The notes beneath the pieces were generated by a model. That model searched no databases. It had not been told where the DNA came from and saw only the letters and a list, made by a program, of their open reading frames with translations. The position numbers and the translations under genes were made by a program. From Sulfitobacter sp. JL08 (GTDB taxonomy: Bacteria > Pseudomonadota > Alphaproteobacteria > Rhodobacterales > Rhodobacteraceae), in NCBI RefSeq assembly GCF_003352045.1, contig NZ_CP025815.1, forward strand, positions 2,170,001 to 2,234,000: a DNA stretch of 64,000 nucleotides, written 5' to 3'. Within the stretch, counting starts at the first letter, position 1. Each line of letters opens with the position of its first letter. This document shows, one piece after another, positions 53,053 to 62,161 of this stretch.

Positions 53053-53376
53053 GTCCTTCGGGACTATGAACATAAACGCGCTCGTAATACGCGGATCGGA
53101 CCCGGGGGCGGTACCCGGCGACTCCACCAAAAACCCGTTCATTTGGCGGTCATGGGGTCGAAATAGGATCGACGAACGTCTAAAGGGGTTAGCTTTGTTT
53201 CGGCGGGGTGCCACCGTATCGGCCCGAAAAGTACAATTGCAAATGACAATCGTGCTCCGGTAGCCGTTGCTGCGTAAGCAGTAACCAAACCGAAACTTAA
53301 GCCCTTGCGCCTAGCAGCGTAAGGCGGGGTTCGCAGGCACCTGGCAACAGAAGCCTGCACTTTCAACATATTTTTT
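53053..53376 (+). ncRNA. ssrA: tmRNA, two-piece circularly permuted
   Basis: The acceptor piece comes first: T-arm CCGGG-GGCGGTA-CCCGG, then CGACTCC, discriminator A and CCA (ending 53129). After about 24 intervening bases the coding piece begins with GGGGTCG (53154), which pairs with CGACTCC to rebuild the tRNA acceptor stem, followed by ATAGGATCGACGAA-type sequence. The tag frame 53239-53277 reads ANDNRAPVAVAA then TAA. A GC hairpin and T-tract near 53335-53376 end the gene. The permuted layout is characteristic of alphaproteobacteria; exact processed ends are not visible. Confidence 0.93.
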
Positions 53377-53455
53377 CGCCGGCGGCCCCGAACACTCACA
53401 GAAACGTGAAATTGGCTTGCTTGTCCCGTTTCAAAGTGAGCCTAAACTCTATTCA

Positions 53456-53554
53456 ATGAAACATTTCATAGTCACTCTCACCCTCATTCTCTCGGCTCCG
53501 GTCGCGGCGACTGCTGCGTCCTCGCCGCCCGAACAGGGATGTGGCGGTCGCTGA
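53456..53554 (+). CDS. Possible 32-aa secreted peptide
   Basis: A short frame encodes MKHFIVTLTLILSAPVAATA, then ASSPPEQGCGGR and TGA: a clean signal peptide and a 12-residue Gly/Cys tail. No good ribosome-binding site is seen. It lies after the tmRNA and before a terminator. It may be a real small exported peptide or chance. Confidence 0.35.
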   Translation: MKHFIVTLTLILSAPVAATAASSPPEQGCGGR

Positions 53555-53586
53555 ACCTGACCGTCACAAGAGACCCACACGAAAGA

Positions 53587-53614
53587 AAAGCGCCCCGAGG
53601 TCCGGGGCGCTTTT
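53587..53614. terminator. Bidirectional intrinsic terminator
   Basis: AAAAGCGCCCC and GGGGCGCTTTT form an 11-bp stem with a 6-base loop, giving T-runs on both strands. It terminates the VPLPA-CTERM gene (minus strand, 30 bp away) and any plus-strand transcript from the tmRNA side. Confidence 0.85.
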
Positions 53615-53643
53615 CACGTGAATACATAAGCAAATAGGTCGAA

Positions 53644-54396
53644 TTATGCCGCAGCGGCCCCTTTTCGGGCCTTGCGCCGGCCGGCAAATCCCAGACCACC
53701 GATCGCGGCACCCAGCATCAGAACCGAAGCCGGCAGTGGCACGGCCGATACTTGAATACCGTCAACGGAAAACCCGTCATTCAGGCTGTACTGGTTTCCG
53801 CCAAGGGATGAAAAATTGCCCAGAACGATATTGGCCGACGACATCTGCTGTCCGAAATCGATAACAACCAGCTTGGCGTTCCCGTCCGGCAGTTTACTGC
53901 CTGTGCGCAACTCTTCCACCATGCCGCCTGCACTGATCCGCAAAAACGCGCCCACATCGCTGGCATCGTTCAGGATAAAGGATATCGCATCGAATCTGGA
54001 TCCGATGGACACATCCCAGGACATGCCCCAGGTGTCGTTTGAATCCAGAAACCACGAACCACCTGTCGGAACGGTGTTTTCACGCCCGAAAACGTTGCTA
54101 TCGCGCAGGGCCAAAGTTTTCCCTGTGTTGCCCGGCAACCCTGTCACGGTACCACCGCCACCAGTGCCACCCAGTGTCGAGAACGTCCCGACGGCAGTGC
54201 CAAATCCGTTGGCCACTTCACCTTCACCCAGCGTACTGCCCAATTGCTCGAAATCCTCGCCCACATTGGAGGCCAGACCGAAGCCTGCGTTGTAAGACGC
54301 AGCATCAAAGATCGAAACTGTAATGGAAGAAGCTTGGGCGCTTGCAGTGCTGACCAGCACAATCGTAGCGGCCGAAACCGTTTTAAGAAAAGTCAT
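53644..54396 (-). CDS. VPLPA-CTERM surface/sorted protein
   Basis: A 250-aa protein with signal peptide (VSAATIVLVSTASAQASS), a beta-rich Gly/Ser/Asn-rich body (about residues 25-215), and a C-terminal sorting signal VPLPASVLMLGAAIGGLGFA followed by RRKARK. This VPLPA variant of PEP-CTERM is recognised by an exosortase, which is not in this window. Such proteins are exported, cleaved and often glycosylated, and are tied to exopolysaccharide or biofilm. It diverges from a broken glycosyltransferase gene. Confidence 0.9.
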   Translation of the reverse strand: MTFLKTVSAATIVLVSTASAQASSITVSIFDAASYNAGFGLASNVGEDFEQLGSTLGEGEVANGFGTAVGTFSTLGGTGGGGTVTGLPGNTGKTLALRDSNVFGRENTVPTGGSWFLDSNDTWGMSWDVSIGSRFDAISFILNDASDVGAFLRISAGGMVEELRTGSKLPDGNAKLVVIDFGQQMSSANIVLGNFSSLGGNQYSLNDGFSVDGIQVSAVPLPASVLMLGAAIGGLGFAGRRKARKGAAAA

Positions 54397-54607
54397 GATA
54401 CACACTCGCTAATAAACCAATTGTGGCAGAAAAAAGGAACCTGCATCAACCTGACAAGCCAAGGATCAGGAACATTCTGTTTCCGAAAACGATCCAAAGG
54501 GCCACAGCGGCGGCGGGCAAAGCCTTGCCGAGCCTGCATTTGTCCGTTCCGTTCCGCAGATTTCATCTGTAAACCATGCGCATACAAACAAAATTCCGGG
54601 CAGCGCC

Positions 54608-55438
54608 ATGCATTTTTCAATTGTCATTCCGGTTTTCAACGCCGGATCGAAAATCGGAAAAACCCTGTCAGGGCTTCTGGCGCAAACCTCGGTTCTGGAT
54701 GGGCGCGACAGTTTCGATTGCATCGTCGTCGATGGCGCCTCGAGCGATGACACGCTGGATCATGTGGCTGGCTTTCAGGACGACCGGATCACCGTGATCT
54801 CGGAACCCGACAAGGGCATGTAAGATGCGCTGGCCAAGGGTCTGGCGCGCACAAAGGGCGACGTGACCAGCTATTTGCCGGCGGGTGAAGTCTTTGATGA
54901 AAACGCTTTTGCAGTCGTGTCCGACGTGCTGGGCCGGTTTCCCGATATCAACTGGCTGACAGGGCGGTCCGTCACGCGCAATGCAGACGGCGTGATCACC
55001 GATTCCTTCCTGCCGCATCCGTTTCAACGGCGCTACATCGCCTGCGGCATGTACGGCACCCGCCTGCCCGCCCTGCAACAGGAAAGCACGTTCTGGCGGG
55101 CCTCCCTGACGCAGGAAATAGATCTGGATGCCTTGCGCCCACTGAAGCTGGCGGGCGATTACTTTATCTGGAAAACCTTTGCCGAAAATCACGATCTCTA
55201 CGTGGTCAACAGCCATCTCGGGGCGTTTTCAATCGAACAGGGTCAGTTGTCGCAGCAGGTTCGCGGCGCCTATCGCAAGGAATTGCGCACCCTGCGCCGC
55301 CGCCCGACGTTTATTGAACGCGCAGGTGCGCTGGTCCACCGGTTGCGCACCAAGTACAGGCAACCAAGGAAAAACGCACCGCGCCTGATCCGCTATGATC
55401 ACGGTGCAGCCTGCTGGGTGATGAAAAACAAAGGCTGA
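54608..55438 (+). pseudogene. GT2-family glycosyltransferase, one in-frame stop
   Basis: Residues 1-71 are the start of a GT-A glycosyltransferase: FSIVIPVFNAGSKIGKTLSG, then IVVDGASSDDTLDHVAGF (DxSxDxT) and ISEPDKGM. A TAA at 54821-54823 then interrupts the frame, exactly where relatives have Tyr (DKG-x-YDA). Reading through, the same frame continues DALAKGLARTKGDV and runs 205 more codons with no other disruption. One C/T-to-A change explains it. It may be a recent nonsense mutation or a sequence error. Role presumably polysaccharide or protein glycosylation. Confidence 0.85.
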
Positions 55439-55557
55439 CCTGCCCCTTGACCTGCGCCCTTTGATCCGGCCATCATGGCGCATGGGGTTCAACTGCGAAC
55501 GCCCCGTGAGGCGCAAGCCGCAGGTTCGCATGTTTCCGCACAAAAAGGATGCATGCC

Positions 55558-56373
55558 ATGGCTGCCCCCAATGAAATCACCCCGCCCCAACTTCTGCGCC
55601 TGATCGGAACACCCGATGCGCCCGTGATCGTCGATGTTTCGATCGATCCCGATTTTGCCGCCGACCCGTTTCTGATCCCAGGTGCCATCCGCCATCCCCA
55701 TACCGACATTCCCGGCCTGATCGCCCGCCTGAACGGGCGCGCCTGCGTGATTGTCTGCCAGAAGGGCCACAAGCTTAGTCAGGGTATGGTCGCATGGCTG
55801 CGCAGCGCGGGCGTGGCCGCCGAATACCTGCAAGGCGGCAATTTCGGCTGGCGCGACCTGAAGAACGCGCCGCGTATTCCGGTTGCCGCCATTACTGTTT
55901 CAGCAGACCAATCCACGCTGTGGGTGACCCGCCACCGCCCCAAGATCGACCGGATCGCCTGCCCGTGGCTGATCCGCCGTTTCGTCGACAGAACCGCGCG
56001 GTTCCTGTTCGTGGCCCCGTCCGAAGTCGACGGTGTGGCCGAGCGCTATGGCGCAACGCCCTTTGATGTCGAAGATGTTTTCTGGTCCCATCGTGGCCCG
56101 CTATGCACCTTTGATACAATGCTGGACGAATTCGGTCTGCGCACGCCCGCGCTGGATCGTCTCTCAACCGTGATACGCGGCGCGGATACCAACGCCCACG
56201 ATCTGGCCCCCGAAGCCGCGGGGTTGCTGGCGTTTTCGGTCGGCCTGTCACGGCAATACCGCGATGATACGACCCAGTTTGAGGCAGGAATGCCGCTTTA
56301 TGATGCGCTCTATCGCTGGGCGCGCGATGGCGCGGACGAAGGCCATGACTGGCCCGCGGATCGCAATTCATGA
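55558..56373 (+). CDS. chrB: Rhodanese-ChrB fusion, chromate resistance protein
   Basis: A 271-aa two-part protein. Residues 1-105 are a rhodanese-like domain (VIVDVSIDPDFAADPFLIPG, catalytic Cys in VIVCQKGHKLSQG). Residues 118-270 match the chromate-resistance ChrB C-terminal domain (STLWVTRHRPKIDRIACPWL, DVEDVFWSHRGPLCTFDTML). I use the ATG at 55558, eight bases after AAGGA. It overlaps chrA by four bases. The family senses or processes chromate; the rhodanese part may act in sulfur or chromate reduction. Confidence 0.88.
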   Translation: MAAPNEITPPQLLRLIGTPDAPVIVDVSIDPDFAADPFLIPGAIRHPHTDIPGLIARLNGRACVIVCQKGHKLSQGMVAWLRSAGVAAEYLQGGNFGWRDLKNAPRIPVAAITVSADQSTLWVTRHRPKIDRIACPWLIRRFVDRTARFLFVAPSEVDGVAERYGATPFDVEDVFWSHRGPLCTFDTMLDEFGLRTPALDRLSTVIRGADTNAHDLAPEAAGLLAFSVGLSRQYRDDTTQFEAGMPLYDALYRWARDGADEGHDWPADRNS

Positions 56374-57629
56374 ACGCCCCCGATCTGTCCGAACTCACCC
56401 GCGTTGCCGCCCGGATCGGGCTGTTGTCTTTTGGCGGCCCCGCCGCCCAGATCGCCCTGATGCACAAGGAACTGGTGGAAGATCGCAACTGGCTGGATGA
56501 ACCGACATTCCTGCGGGCGCTGTCCCTGTGCATGTTGCTGCCCGGCCCCGAGGCGATGCAACTGGCCACCTATGCCGGCTGGCGGCTGCATGGTGTGCGC
56601 GGCGGGTTGATTGCGGGTGGATTGTTCGTACTGCCCGGTGCGCTGATCATTGCGGCGCTGGCACTGGGGTATGCAACCTATGGGCAATTGCCGCTGGTGC
56701 AGGCGCTGTTCATCGGCATCAAGGCAACGGTGATCATAATCGTCTTGCAGGCGCTGCTCAAGGTGGCGCGCAAGGCGCTGACCTCGCGGGCGGCGTGGAT
56801 GATCGCGGCGCTTTCCTTTATCGCGATCTTTGCCTTTGGTCTGCCGTTCCCGCTGATCATTGCCTGTGCCGCACTTTGGGGATACGCCACGGCCCGTGCA
56901 ACACCTGTGCAGGCTCCGCCTTTGCCTGCGGCCACGACGCGACAGGGCCTGGTGCGCACAATCGCGATCTGGGGCAGTTTGTGGCTGTCACCTCTGGCCG
57001 TTCTTGCGCTGACCGGTCACAGCTTTCTGACGCAGCTTGGCCTGTTCTTTGCAAAACTTGCCGTGGTGACATTTGGCGGGGCCTATGCCGTTCTGGCCTA
57101 TATGACACAAACCGTGGTGGCCGATTACGGCTGGATCACCACAGCCCAGATGATCGACGCGCTGGGGCTGGCCGAAACCACCCCCGGACCGCTTATTCTG
57201 GTGACCGAGTTCGTGGCCCTTCTGGCCGGTTTTTATCAGGGCGGATGGGGGATGGCGTTTGCAGCGGGCGCACTGGCGCTTTGGGTGACGTTCATACCCT
57301 GTTTTCTATGGATTTTTCTGGCCGGCCCTCTGCTGGATCAGATCGCGACACGCCCGCGTCTGGGCGCTGCCCTGACGGCCATCACCGCGGCGGTGGTGGG
57401 TGTGATCCTTAATCTGTCGCTGTGGTTTGCCCTGCATGTTGCATTTGCCGACGTAAATCAGACCGCAATAGGCCCGCTGTCACTGCCGGTGCCCGATCTT
57501 GCCACGCTCCAGCCTGTGGCACTGGCTCTGATGGGGCTGGCTGCACTGCTGCTCTTGCGCCTTGATCGGGGCCTGCCTGTGACGCTGGCAATCACGGCTG
57601 CCTGCGCCGGCTTCATTTCGGTGATCTGA
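56370..57629 (+). CDS. chrA: Chromate efflux transporter
   Basis: A 419-aa two-repeat CHR transporter. Both halves show the motif: GLLSFGGPAAQIALMHKELV with ALSLCMLLPGPEAMQLATYA in the first, and LAVVTFGGAYAVLAYMTQTV with LGLAETTPGPLILVTEFVAL in the second. About ten membrane segments. It exports chromate from the cytoplasm. Its start overlaps chrB (ATGA), so the two form one unit. Confidence 0.93.
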   Translation: MNAPDLSELTRVAARIGLLSFGGPAAQIALMHKELVEDRNWLDEPTFLRALSLCMLLPGPEAMQLATYAGWRLHGVRGGLIAGGLFVLPGALIIAALALGYATYGQLPLVQALFIGIKATVIIIVLQALLKVARKALTSRAAWMIAALSFIAIFAFGLPFPLIIACAALWGYATARATPVQAPPLPAATTRQGLVRTIAIWGSLWLSPLAVLALTGHSFLTQLGLFFAKLAVVTFGGAYAVLAYMTQTVVADYGWITTAQMIDALGLAETTPGPLILVTEFVALLAGFYQGGWGMAFAAGALALWVTFIPCFLWIFLAGPLLDQIATRPRLGAALTAITAAVVGVILNLSLWFALHVAFADVNQTAIGPLSLPVPDLATLQPVALALMGLAALLLLRLDRGLPVTLAITAACAGFISVI

Positions 57630-57708
57630 CCGGCGCAATTGATCAAGTGGTCTTTTGTTTCGGATCGAATCCCCTATGCTGGTTTCAACACCATTCAGAG
57701 GGTAAGCC

Positions 57709-58191
57709 ATGACCCGTTCTATTGATTACGGAAACCTGATGCACCGCGCCATGCGCGGGCTTATCCAGAATGTATTGCAGGACGTGGCCGAGAACGGGCT
57801 GCCGGGCGAACACCATTTCTTTATCACCTTTGACACCGGCCACCCTGATGTCGAACTGGCCGATTGGCTGGCCGACCGGTATCCCGGCGAAATGACCGTT
57901 GTCATGCAGCACTGGTATGACAACCTTGAGGTGACGGACGAAGGGTTTTCGATCACCCTGAATTTCGGTGACGCACCGGAACCGCTTTATATTCCCTATG
58001 ACGCGATCAAGACATTTGTCGATCCGTCGGTGGAATTCGGCCTGCGCTTTGAAAACCACGACGACGACAGCGCCAACAGCGATGTTCTGGCGCCTGCGAC
58101 GCTGGAACTGGCGCAATCCGAGAAAGGCGACAAACCCGTCAAGGACAAGGACGCGGACGTGGTGTCACTCGACAGTTTTCGCAAACCCTGA
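57709..58191 (+). CDS. sspB: SspB, ClpXP adaptor for ssrA-tagged proteins
   Basis: A 160-aa protein of the alphaproteobacterial SspB type. The substrate-binding domain is at residues 1-115 (GLPGEHHFFITFDTGHPDVE, YPGEMTVVMQHWYDNLEVTD, FSITLNFGDAPEPLYIPYDA). A flexible linker then leads to a C-terminal ClpX-binding tail (DADVVSLDSFRKP). It delivers tmRNA-tagged proteins to ClpXP. The ATG follows GAGGG. The tmRNA gene lies about 4.3 kb upstream. Confidence 0.92.
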   Translation: MTRSIDYGNLMHRAMRGLIQNVLQDVAENGLPGEHHFFITFDTGHPDVELADWLADRYPGEMTVVMQHWYDNLEVTDEGFSITLNFGDAPEPLYIPYDAIKTFVDPSVEFGLRFENHDDDSANSDVLAPATLELAQSEKGDKPVKDKDADVVSLDSFRKP

Positions 58192-58223
58192 CAGGGTCGC
58201 GAGACTTACAGTCACCCGGTCAT

Positions 58224-58796
58224 CTAGCCTTCGACGCGTTCCAGATAGGCGCCCAGTTCCCGGTGAACGTGGCCATCCCGCATGCTTTTGAATTTCAGTT
58301 CCAGCCCGCCTTCGACAAGGGTGCGGTCGAATTGCTGGATCTCGTATTCTCCATCGTCATAGACATAGAGGGAAAACACGGTCAGCGTATCATCCTCGAT
58401 CCGGCCCCAGACATAGGGTTCTCCCTTCATCGGGTCCAAAGGCACGGCCTTGCCAAACACATTGTTTTTCATCGCCGCGCCATAGACGCCGTCCCGTTCG
58501 CTTGGCTGAAACTCGACCGAATAGGATTTCGCCTTAAGCGTCCCGTCAGCGCGATAGGTGCCGGTCGTCCAGTCGACGGTAAACCCCGCCTTTGTCGGCG
58601 CGATCTTTACATTCAGATCCCGCTGGATCGTCTTGCCACCCGACTCGAACGAAACCGAACCGGTATAGGTGCCGGCAAACCGGTCAATCTGATTGGCAAA
58701 CGCCATCTGGGCGGCCATCGCCAACGCCAACGCCATGACCAGCCCCAAAATGCCAATCAACCGGAAACGTTCTGATCCAAAAACGGAAATCATCAT
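58224..58796 (-). CDS. Secreted protein, unknown
   Basis: A 190-aa protein; the ATG at 58796 after AGGAAG opens a signal anchor/signal peptide (LIGILGLVMALALAMAAQMA). The body is beta-rich (RFAGTYTGSVSFESGGKTIQ, then GTYRADGTLKAKSYSVEFQP). It looks like a lipocalin-like or DUF-type periplasmic barrel. I do not recognise a named family. It is antisense-adjacent to sspB (32 bp) and divergent from fumC. Confidence 0.65.
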   Translation of the reverse strand: MMISVFGSERFRLIGILGLVMALALAMAAQMAFANQIDRFAGTYTGSVSFESGGKTIQRDLNVKIAPTKAGFTVDWTTGTYRADGTLKAKSYSVEFQPSERDGVYGAAMKNNVFGKAVPLDPMKGEPYVWGRIEDDTLTVFSLYVYDDGEYEIQQFDRTLVEGGLELKFKSMRDGHVHRELGAYLERVEG

Positions 58797-58983
58797 GGTC
58801 TTCCTTTTCGTGGCGACATTTACACGCGGGATACGCATTTACAGCTTACACCTCTATATGTGGGGCCAGATCACCATCAAGGCAAGGGTGCTGTGCCCGC
58901 CCTGCGCCAATTGGCCCATATCTGCGCGATTGCCTTGATCCATCCGTATGGGTAAACCGCACCCAACACTGGAATTGGAGAAT

Positions 58984-60378
58984 ATGATGGCCCAGACCCG
59001 CACAGAAACCGACAGCTTTGGCCCACTGGAAGTCCCCGCTGACAAATATTGGGGGGCGCAGACGCAGCGTTCGATCATCAATTTCCCGATCGGCTGGGAA
59101 AAACAGCCCATCGCCATCGTGCGCGCCCTTGGGGTGATCAAAAAGGCCTGTGCGCAGGCCAATGTCGCCTCGGGCAAGCTGGACGCGACGCTGGGCAACG
59201 CGATCATTCAGGCCGCTGGCGAGGTGGTAGAGGGCAAATTTGACGATAATTTCCCGCTGGTCGTCTGGCAAACCGGGTCGGGCACCCAATCCAACATGAA
59301 CGCCAACGAAGTGATCGCCAACCGTGCCATCGAGCTTCTGGGTGGCGTGATCGGATCGAAAGACCCGGTTCACCCCAATGATCACTGCAACATGGGGCAA
59401 TCCTCGAACGATACGTTCCCAACCGCAATGCACATTTCAACCGCCATGACGGCCCGCGATGTCACCCTGCCCGGTCTGGAAAAACTGCATGCCGCGCTTC
59501 AGGCCAAGGTGCGCGAATTTGACGGCATCATCAAAATCGGGCGTACCCATACACAGGATGCCACCCCGCTGACCCTCAGCCAGGAATTTTCCGGCTATAC
59601 CCATCAGGTCGCGATGGGCATCCAGCGGATCAAGGATGCGCTGGGGCGGATTTACGAACTGGCGCAGGGCGGCACCGCCGTGGGCACCGGTCTGAACACC
59701 GCCAAAGGCTGGGATACCACCGTCGCCGCGAACATGGCCGACATCACCGGGCTTCCCTTTATCACTGCCCCCAACAAATTCGAGGCACTGGCGGCCCATG
59801 ATGCAATGGTGGAAATTTCGGGCGCGCTGAAAACCGTGGCCGCGTCGCTGTTCAAGATCGCCAATGATATCCGCCTGCTGGGGTCTGGCCCGCGCTGCGG
59901 TCTGGGCGAACTGATCCTGCCCGAAAACGAACCCGGCAGCTCAATCATGCCGGGCAAGGTGAACCCCACCCAGTGCGAGGCCCTGACACAGGTCTGTGCC
60001 CATGTCATGGGCAACGATGCCGCCGTCGGCTTTGCCGGATCGCAGGGGCATTTCGAACTGAACGTCTATAAGCCGATGATGGCCTATAACGTGTTGCAAT
60101 CCATGCAGCTGATCGGCGACGCGGCCAGCGCGTTCACCGACAATCTGGTGGTCGGCTTGCAGGCCGATCCGGTGCGCATCGAAAAACTGATGCGCGAATC
60201 CCTGATGCTGGTCACGGCGCTGGCCCCGGAAATCGGCTATGACAACGCCACCAAGGTGGCCAAGACGGCGCACAAGAACGGCACCACCCTCAAGGAAGAA
60301 GCGATTGCACTGGGCTTTGTCGATGCCGAAACATTCGAACGCGTGGTGCGCCCCGAAAACATGATCGGGCCGAAATGA
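58984..60378 (+). CDS. fumC: Fumarate hydratase, class II
   Basis: A 464-aa TCA-cycle enzyme interconverting fumarate and malate. Signatures: [20 protein letters not shown], the [12 protein letters not shown] motif, [20 protein letters not shown], and the SS loop [20 protein letters not shown] with the catalytic Ser. Length is standard. TTGGAGAAT precedes the ATG. Two small genes follow with four-base overlaps. Confidence 0.96.
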   Translation: MMAQTRTETDSFGPLEVPADKYWGAQTQRSIINFPIGWEKQPIAIVRALGVIKKACAQANVASGKLDATLGNAIIQAAGEVVEGKFDDNFPLVVWQTGSGTQSNMNANEVIANRAIELLGGVIGSKDPVHPNDHCNMGQSSNDTFPTAMHISTAMTARDVTLPGLEKLHAALQAKVREFDGIIKIGRTHTQDATPLTLSQEFSGYTHQVAMGIQRIKDALGRIYELAQGGTAVGTGLNTAKGWDTTVAANMADITGLPFITAPNKFEALAAHDAMVEISGALKTVAASLFKIANDIRLLGSGPRCGLGELILPENEPGSSIMPGKVNPTQCEALTQVCAHVMGNDAAVGFAGSQGHFELNVYKPMMAYNVLQSMQLIGDAASAFTDNLVVGLQADPVRIEKLMRESLMLVTALAPEIGYDNATKVAKTAHKNGTTLKEEAIALGFVDAETFERVVRPENMIGPK

Positions 60379-60551
60379 CCACGCCGGTCAACCTGAACAA
60401 GGCCCGCAAGGCCCGCGCCAAGACGGCGCGCAAACAGGCGGCGGATGAAAACGCCGCAAAGCACGGGTTGACCAAAACCCAGCGTGACCTGAACCGCGCG
60501 AAGGCAGATCGCGCGGTCAGCCAACTTGACGCCCACAAGCGCGAGACATGA
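60375..60551 (+). CDS. DUF4169 family small protein
   Basis: A 58-aa, very basic protein ([20 protein letters not shown], then [20 protein letters not shown]). This is the DUF4169 pattern, found after fumC in many Rhodobacterales. The ATG overlaps the fumC stop, and the stop overlaps the next ATG (ATGA twice). Function unknown; probably nucleic-acid-associated from composition. Confidence 0.82.
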   Translation: MTTPVNLNKARKARAKTARKQAADENAAKHGLTKTQRDLNRAKADRAVSQLDAHKRET

Positions 60552-60766
60552 GCGCGCGGCCAAAAAAACGCTCTCTCACCTTGCGCGGGCACCGCACCAG
60601 CGTGTCGCTGGAAGATGAGTTCTGGACTGCCTTTGTGCAGATCGCGCAGGAACGAAACATGCCGATCAACGCGCTGGCCGCCAGCATTGATGAAGAACGC
60701 GGCACCGAAATCGGCCTTGCTTCGGCAATCCGTGTGTTCGTGTTAAAGGCACTAACCAACCGCTAG
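60548..60766 (+). CDS. Ribbon-helix-helix (RHH_4) domain protein
   Basis: A 72-aa protein of the RHH_4 family: RSLTLRGHRTSVSLEDEFWT, with the basic beta-strand and DEFWTAFVQIAQERNMPINA helices, ending in ASAIRVFVLKAL. Likely a DNA-binding dimer. It is coupled to DUF4169 and fumC by overlaps. Targets unknown. Confidence 0.9.
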   Translation: MSARPKKRSLTLRGHRTSVSLEDEFWTAFVQIAQERNMPINALAASIDEERGTEIGLASAIRVFVLKALTNR

Positions 60767-60808
60767 CTGATGGGTGGCACTCTGGCGGACCCTACCAGAC
60801 CTGCGCCC

Positions 60809-62161
60809 CTAACGCCGGCTGATCCGCAGCCATATCCCGTCCATGGACCGTACCGTCAGATGCGCCACCGGCACCGGATCGCGCCCGTTTACCACTTCGA
60901 ACCGGAAATGCCGCACAAGGGTGGACAGCAAAACCACCCCTTCGACCATGGCAAAACCCGCCCCAGTACACACGCGCGGCCCGGCGGAAAACGGGATATA
61001 GGCCGTACGCTGGCAGGATTTGCCATTTTCGGTCTGCCAGCGCGACGGGTCAAATTCGTCCGGCGCGTCCCATAATTCTGTGTGGCGGTGCAGATGCCAC
61101 GGGCTGATCACCAGTTGCGCGCCTTTTGGCACATCACGGTCGCGAAACCGCTCTTGCTGTGTGGCCTCGCGCACCATCATCGGCACCGGCGGGTAAAGCC
61201 GCAAGGTTTCGCGAAACACATCGCGGCTGATCCGCAACCCGGACAGCAGTGCAAAATCGCACTTTTCCAGCACCTCAGCCTCGGCGGCGACACGATCCTG
61301 CCAGTCGGGGTAAAGCGCCAGCAGATAAAGCGCCCAGGACAGGGCCGACGCGCTGGTTTCATGCCCGGCCAGAAAAAAGATCGCGACCTGGTCCACCATC
61401 TCCTGCGTTTCAAAGCACGCGCCGGTTTCCGGATCGGGTGTTGTCATGATCTTGGTGGCCAGATCATCAGGGGCGCTGCCATCGCGGATCGCGCGCATCC
61501 GCTCTTGCGTCAACTGGGTGATCAGGCTGCGGATGGCGGCGGCGGTGCGTTTGGTGCGCCGCCGGAAGAAGCGCGGCATCCAGCGCGGCACCGGCACAAA
61601 AGCCGCCAGATTAAGGATCGGCTGGCTGCGCTGATAGGTTTTGAACTGGTCAAAAACCTGCGCCGCGATCCGGTGTTCGATGGGAATGGAAAACAGCGTG
61701 CGAAAAATCACATCCGCCGCCGCGTGGCTGGTTTCGGCCTCAACCTCCACGATGCCATCACCCTGCGCCGCAAGCCGCCCCACCGCCGCCTGCGCGGCCT
61801 CCCAGATCGCGGGAAACGTGTCTTTCAGGCGCCCGCCTTCAAAGGCAGGATCAATGATACGGCGCTGGCGTTTCCAGACCTCGCCGTTTGTCAGGAACAC
61901 CGATTGGCCCAAAAGCGGGCGCAAGCCTTCGCCGATCCGGTCCGATTTGGGGAAGTCATCGGGGCGCTCTTTCAACACCGTCTGGATCAGATCCGGCTGG
62001 TTCAGCAGGAAACTGCGGAAAAACGGCGTGCGGAATTCGGCCATCTTGGCGCGGTAAAGCCGCGCCGGCTGGGCCGACAGTATATCGGCACGAAACAGGC
62101 GCGCATAGCGCCACAGCGATACCTTGTCGGCGCGCGCGGGCGGTTTGGGCGGTGTCGTCAT
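60809..62161 (-). CDS. Cytochrome P450
   Basis: A 450-aa monooxygenase. The I-helix AIFFLAGHETSASALSWALY has the oxygen-activating Thr, the K-helix has RETLRLYPP (E-x2-R), and the haem-binding loop is YIPFSAGPRVCTGAGFAMVE with Cys as axial ligand. It has no membrane anchor, unlike eukaryotic forms, so it is soluble or peripheral and needs a redox partner encoded elsewhere. Its ATG overlaps the stop of the hydrolase gene (ATGA). Substrate unknown; it is similar in style to the CYP group that oxidises fatty acids or terpenes. Confidence 0.93.
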   Translation of the reverse strand: MTTPPKPPARADKVSLWRYARLFRADILSAQPARLYRAKMAEFRTPFFRSFLLNQPDLIQTVLKERPDDFPKSDRIGEGLRPLLGQSVFLTNGEVWKRQRRIIDPAFEGGRLKDTFPAIWEAAQAAVGRLAAQGDGIVEVEAETSHAAADVIFRTLFSIPIEHRIAAQVFDQFKTYQRSQPILNLAAFVPVPRWMPRFFRRRTKRTAAAIRSLITQLTQERMRAIRDGSAPDDLATKIMTTPDPETGACFETQEMVDQVAIFFLAGHETSASALSWALYLLALYPDWQDRVAAEAEVLEKCDFALLSGLRISRDVFRETLRLYPPVPMMVREATQQERFRDRDVPKGAQLVISPWHLHRHTELWDAPDEFDPSRWQTENGKSCQRTAYIPFSAGPRVCTGAGFAMVEGVVLLSTLVRHFRFEVVNGRDPVPVAHLTVRSMDGIWLRISRR

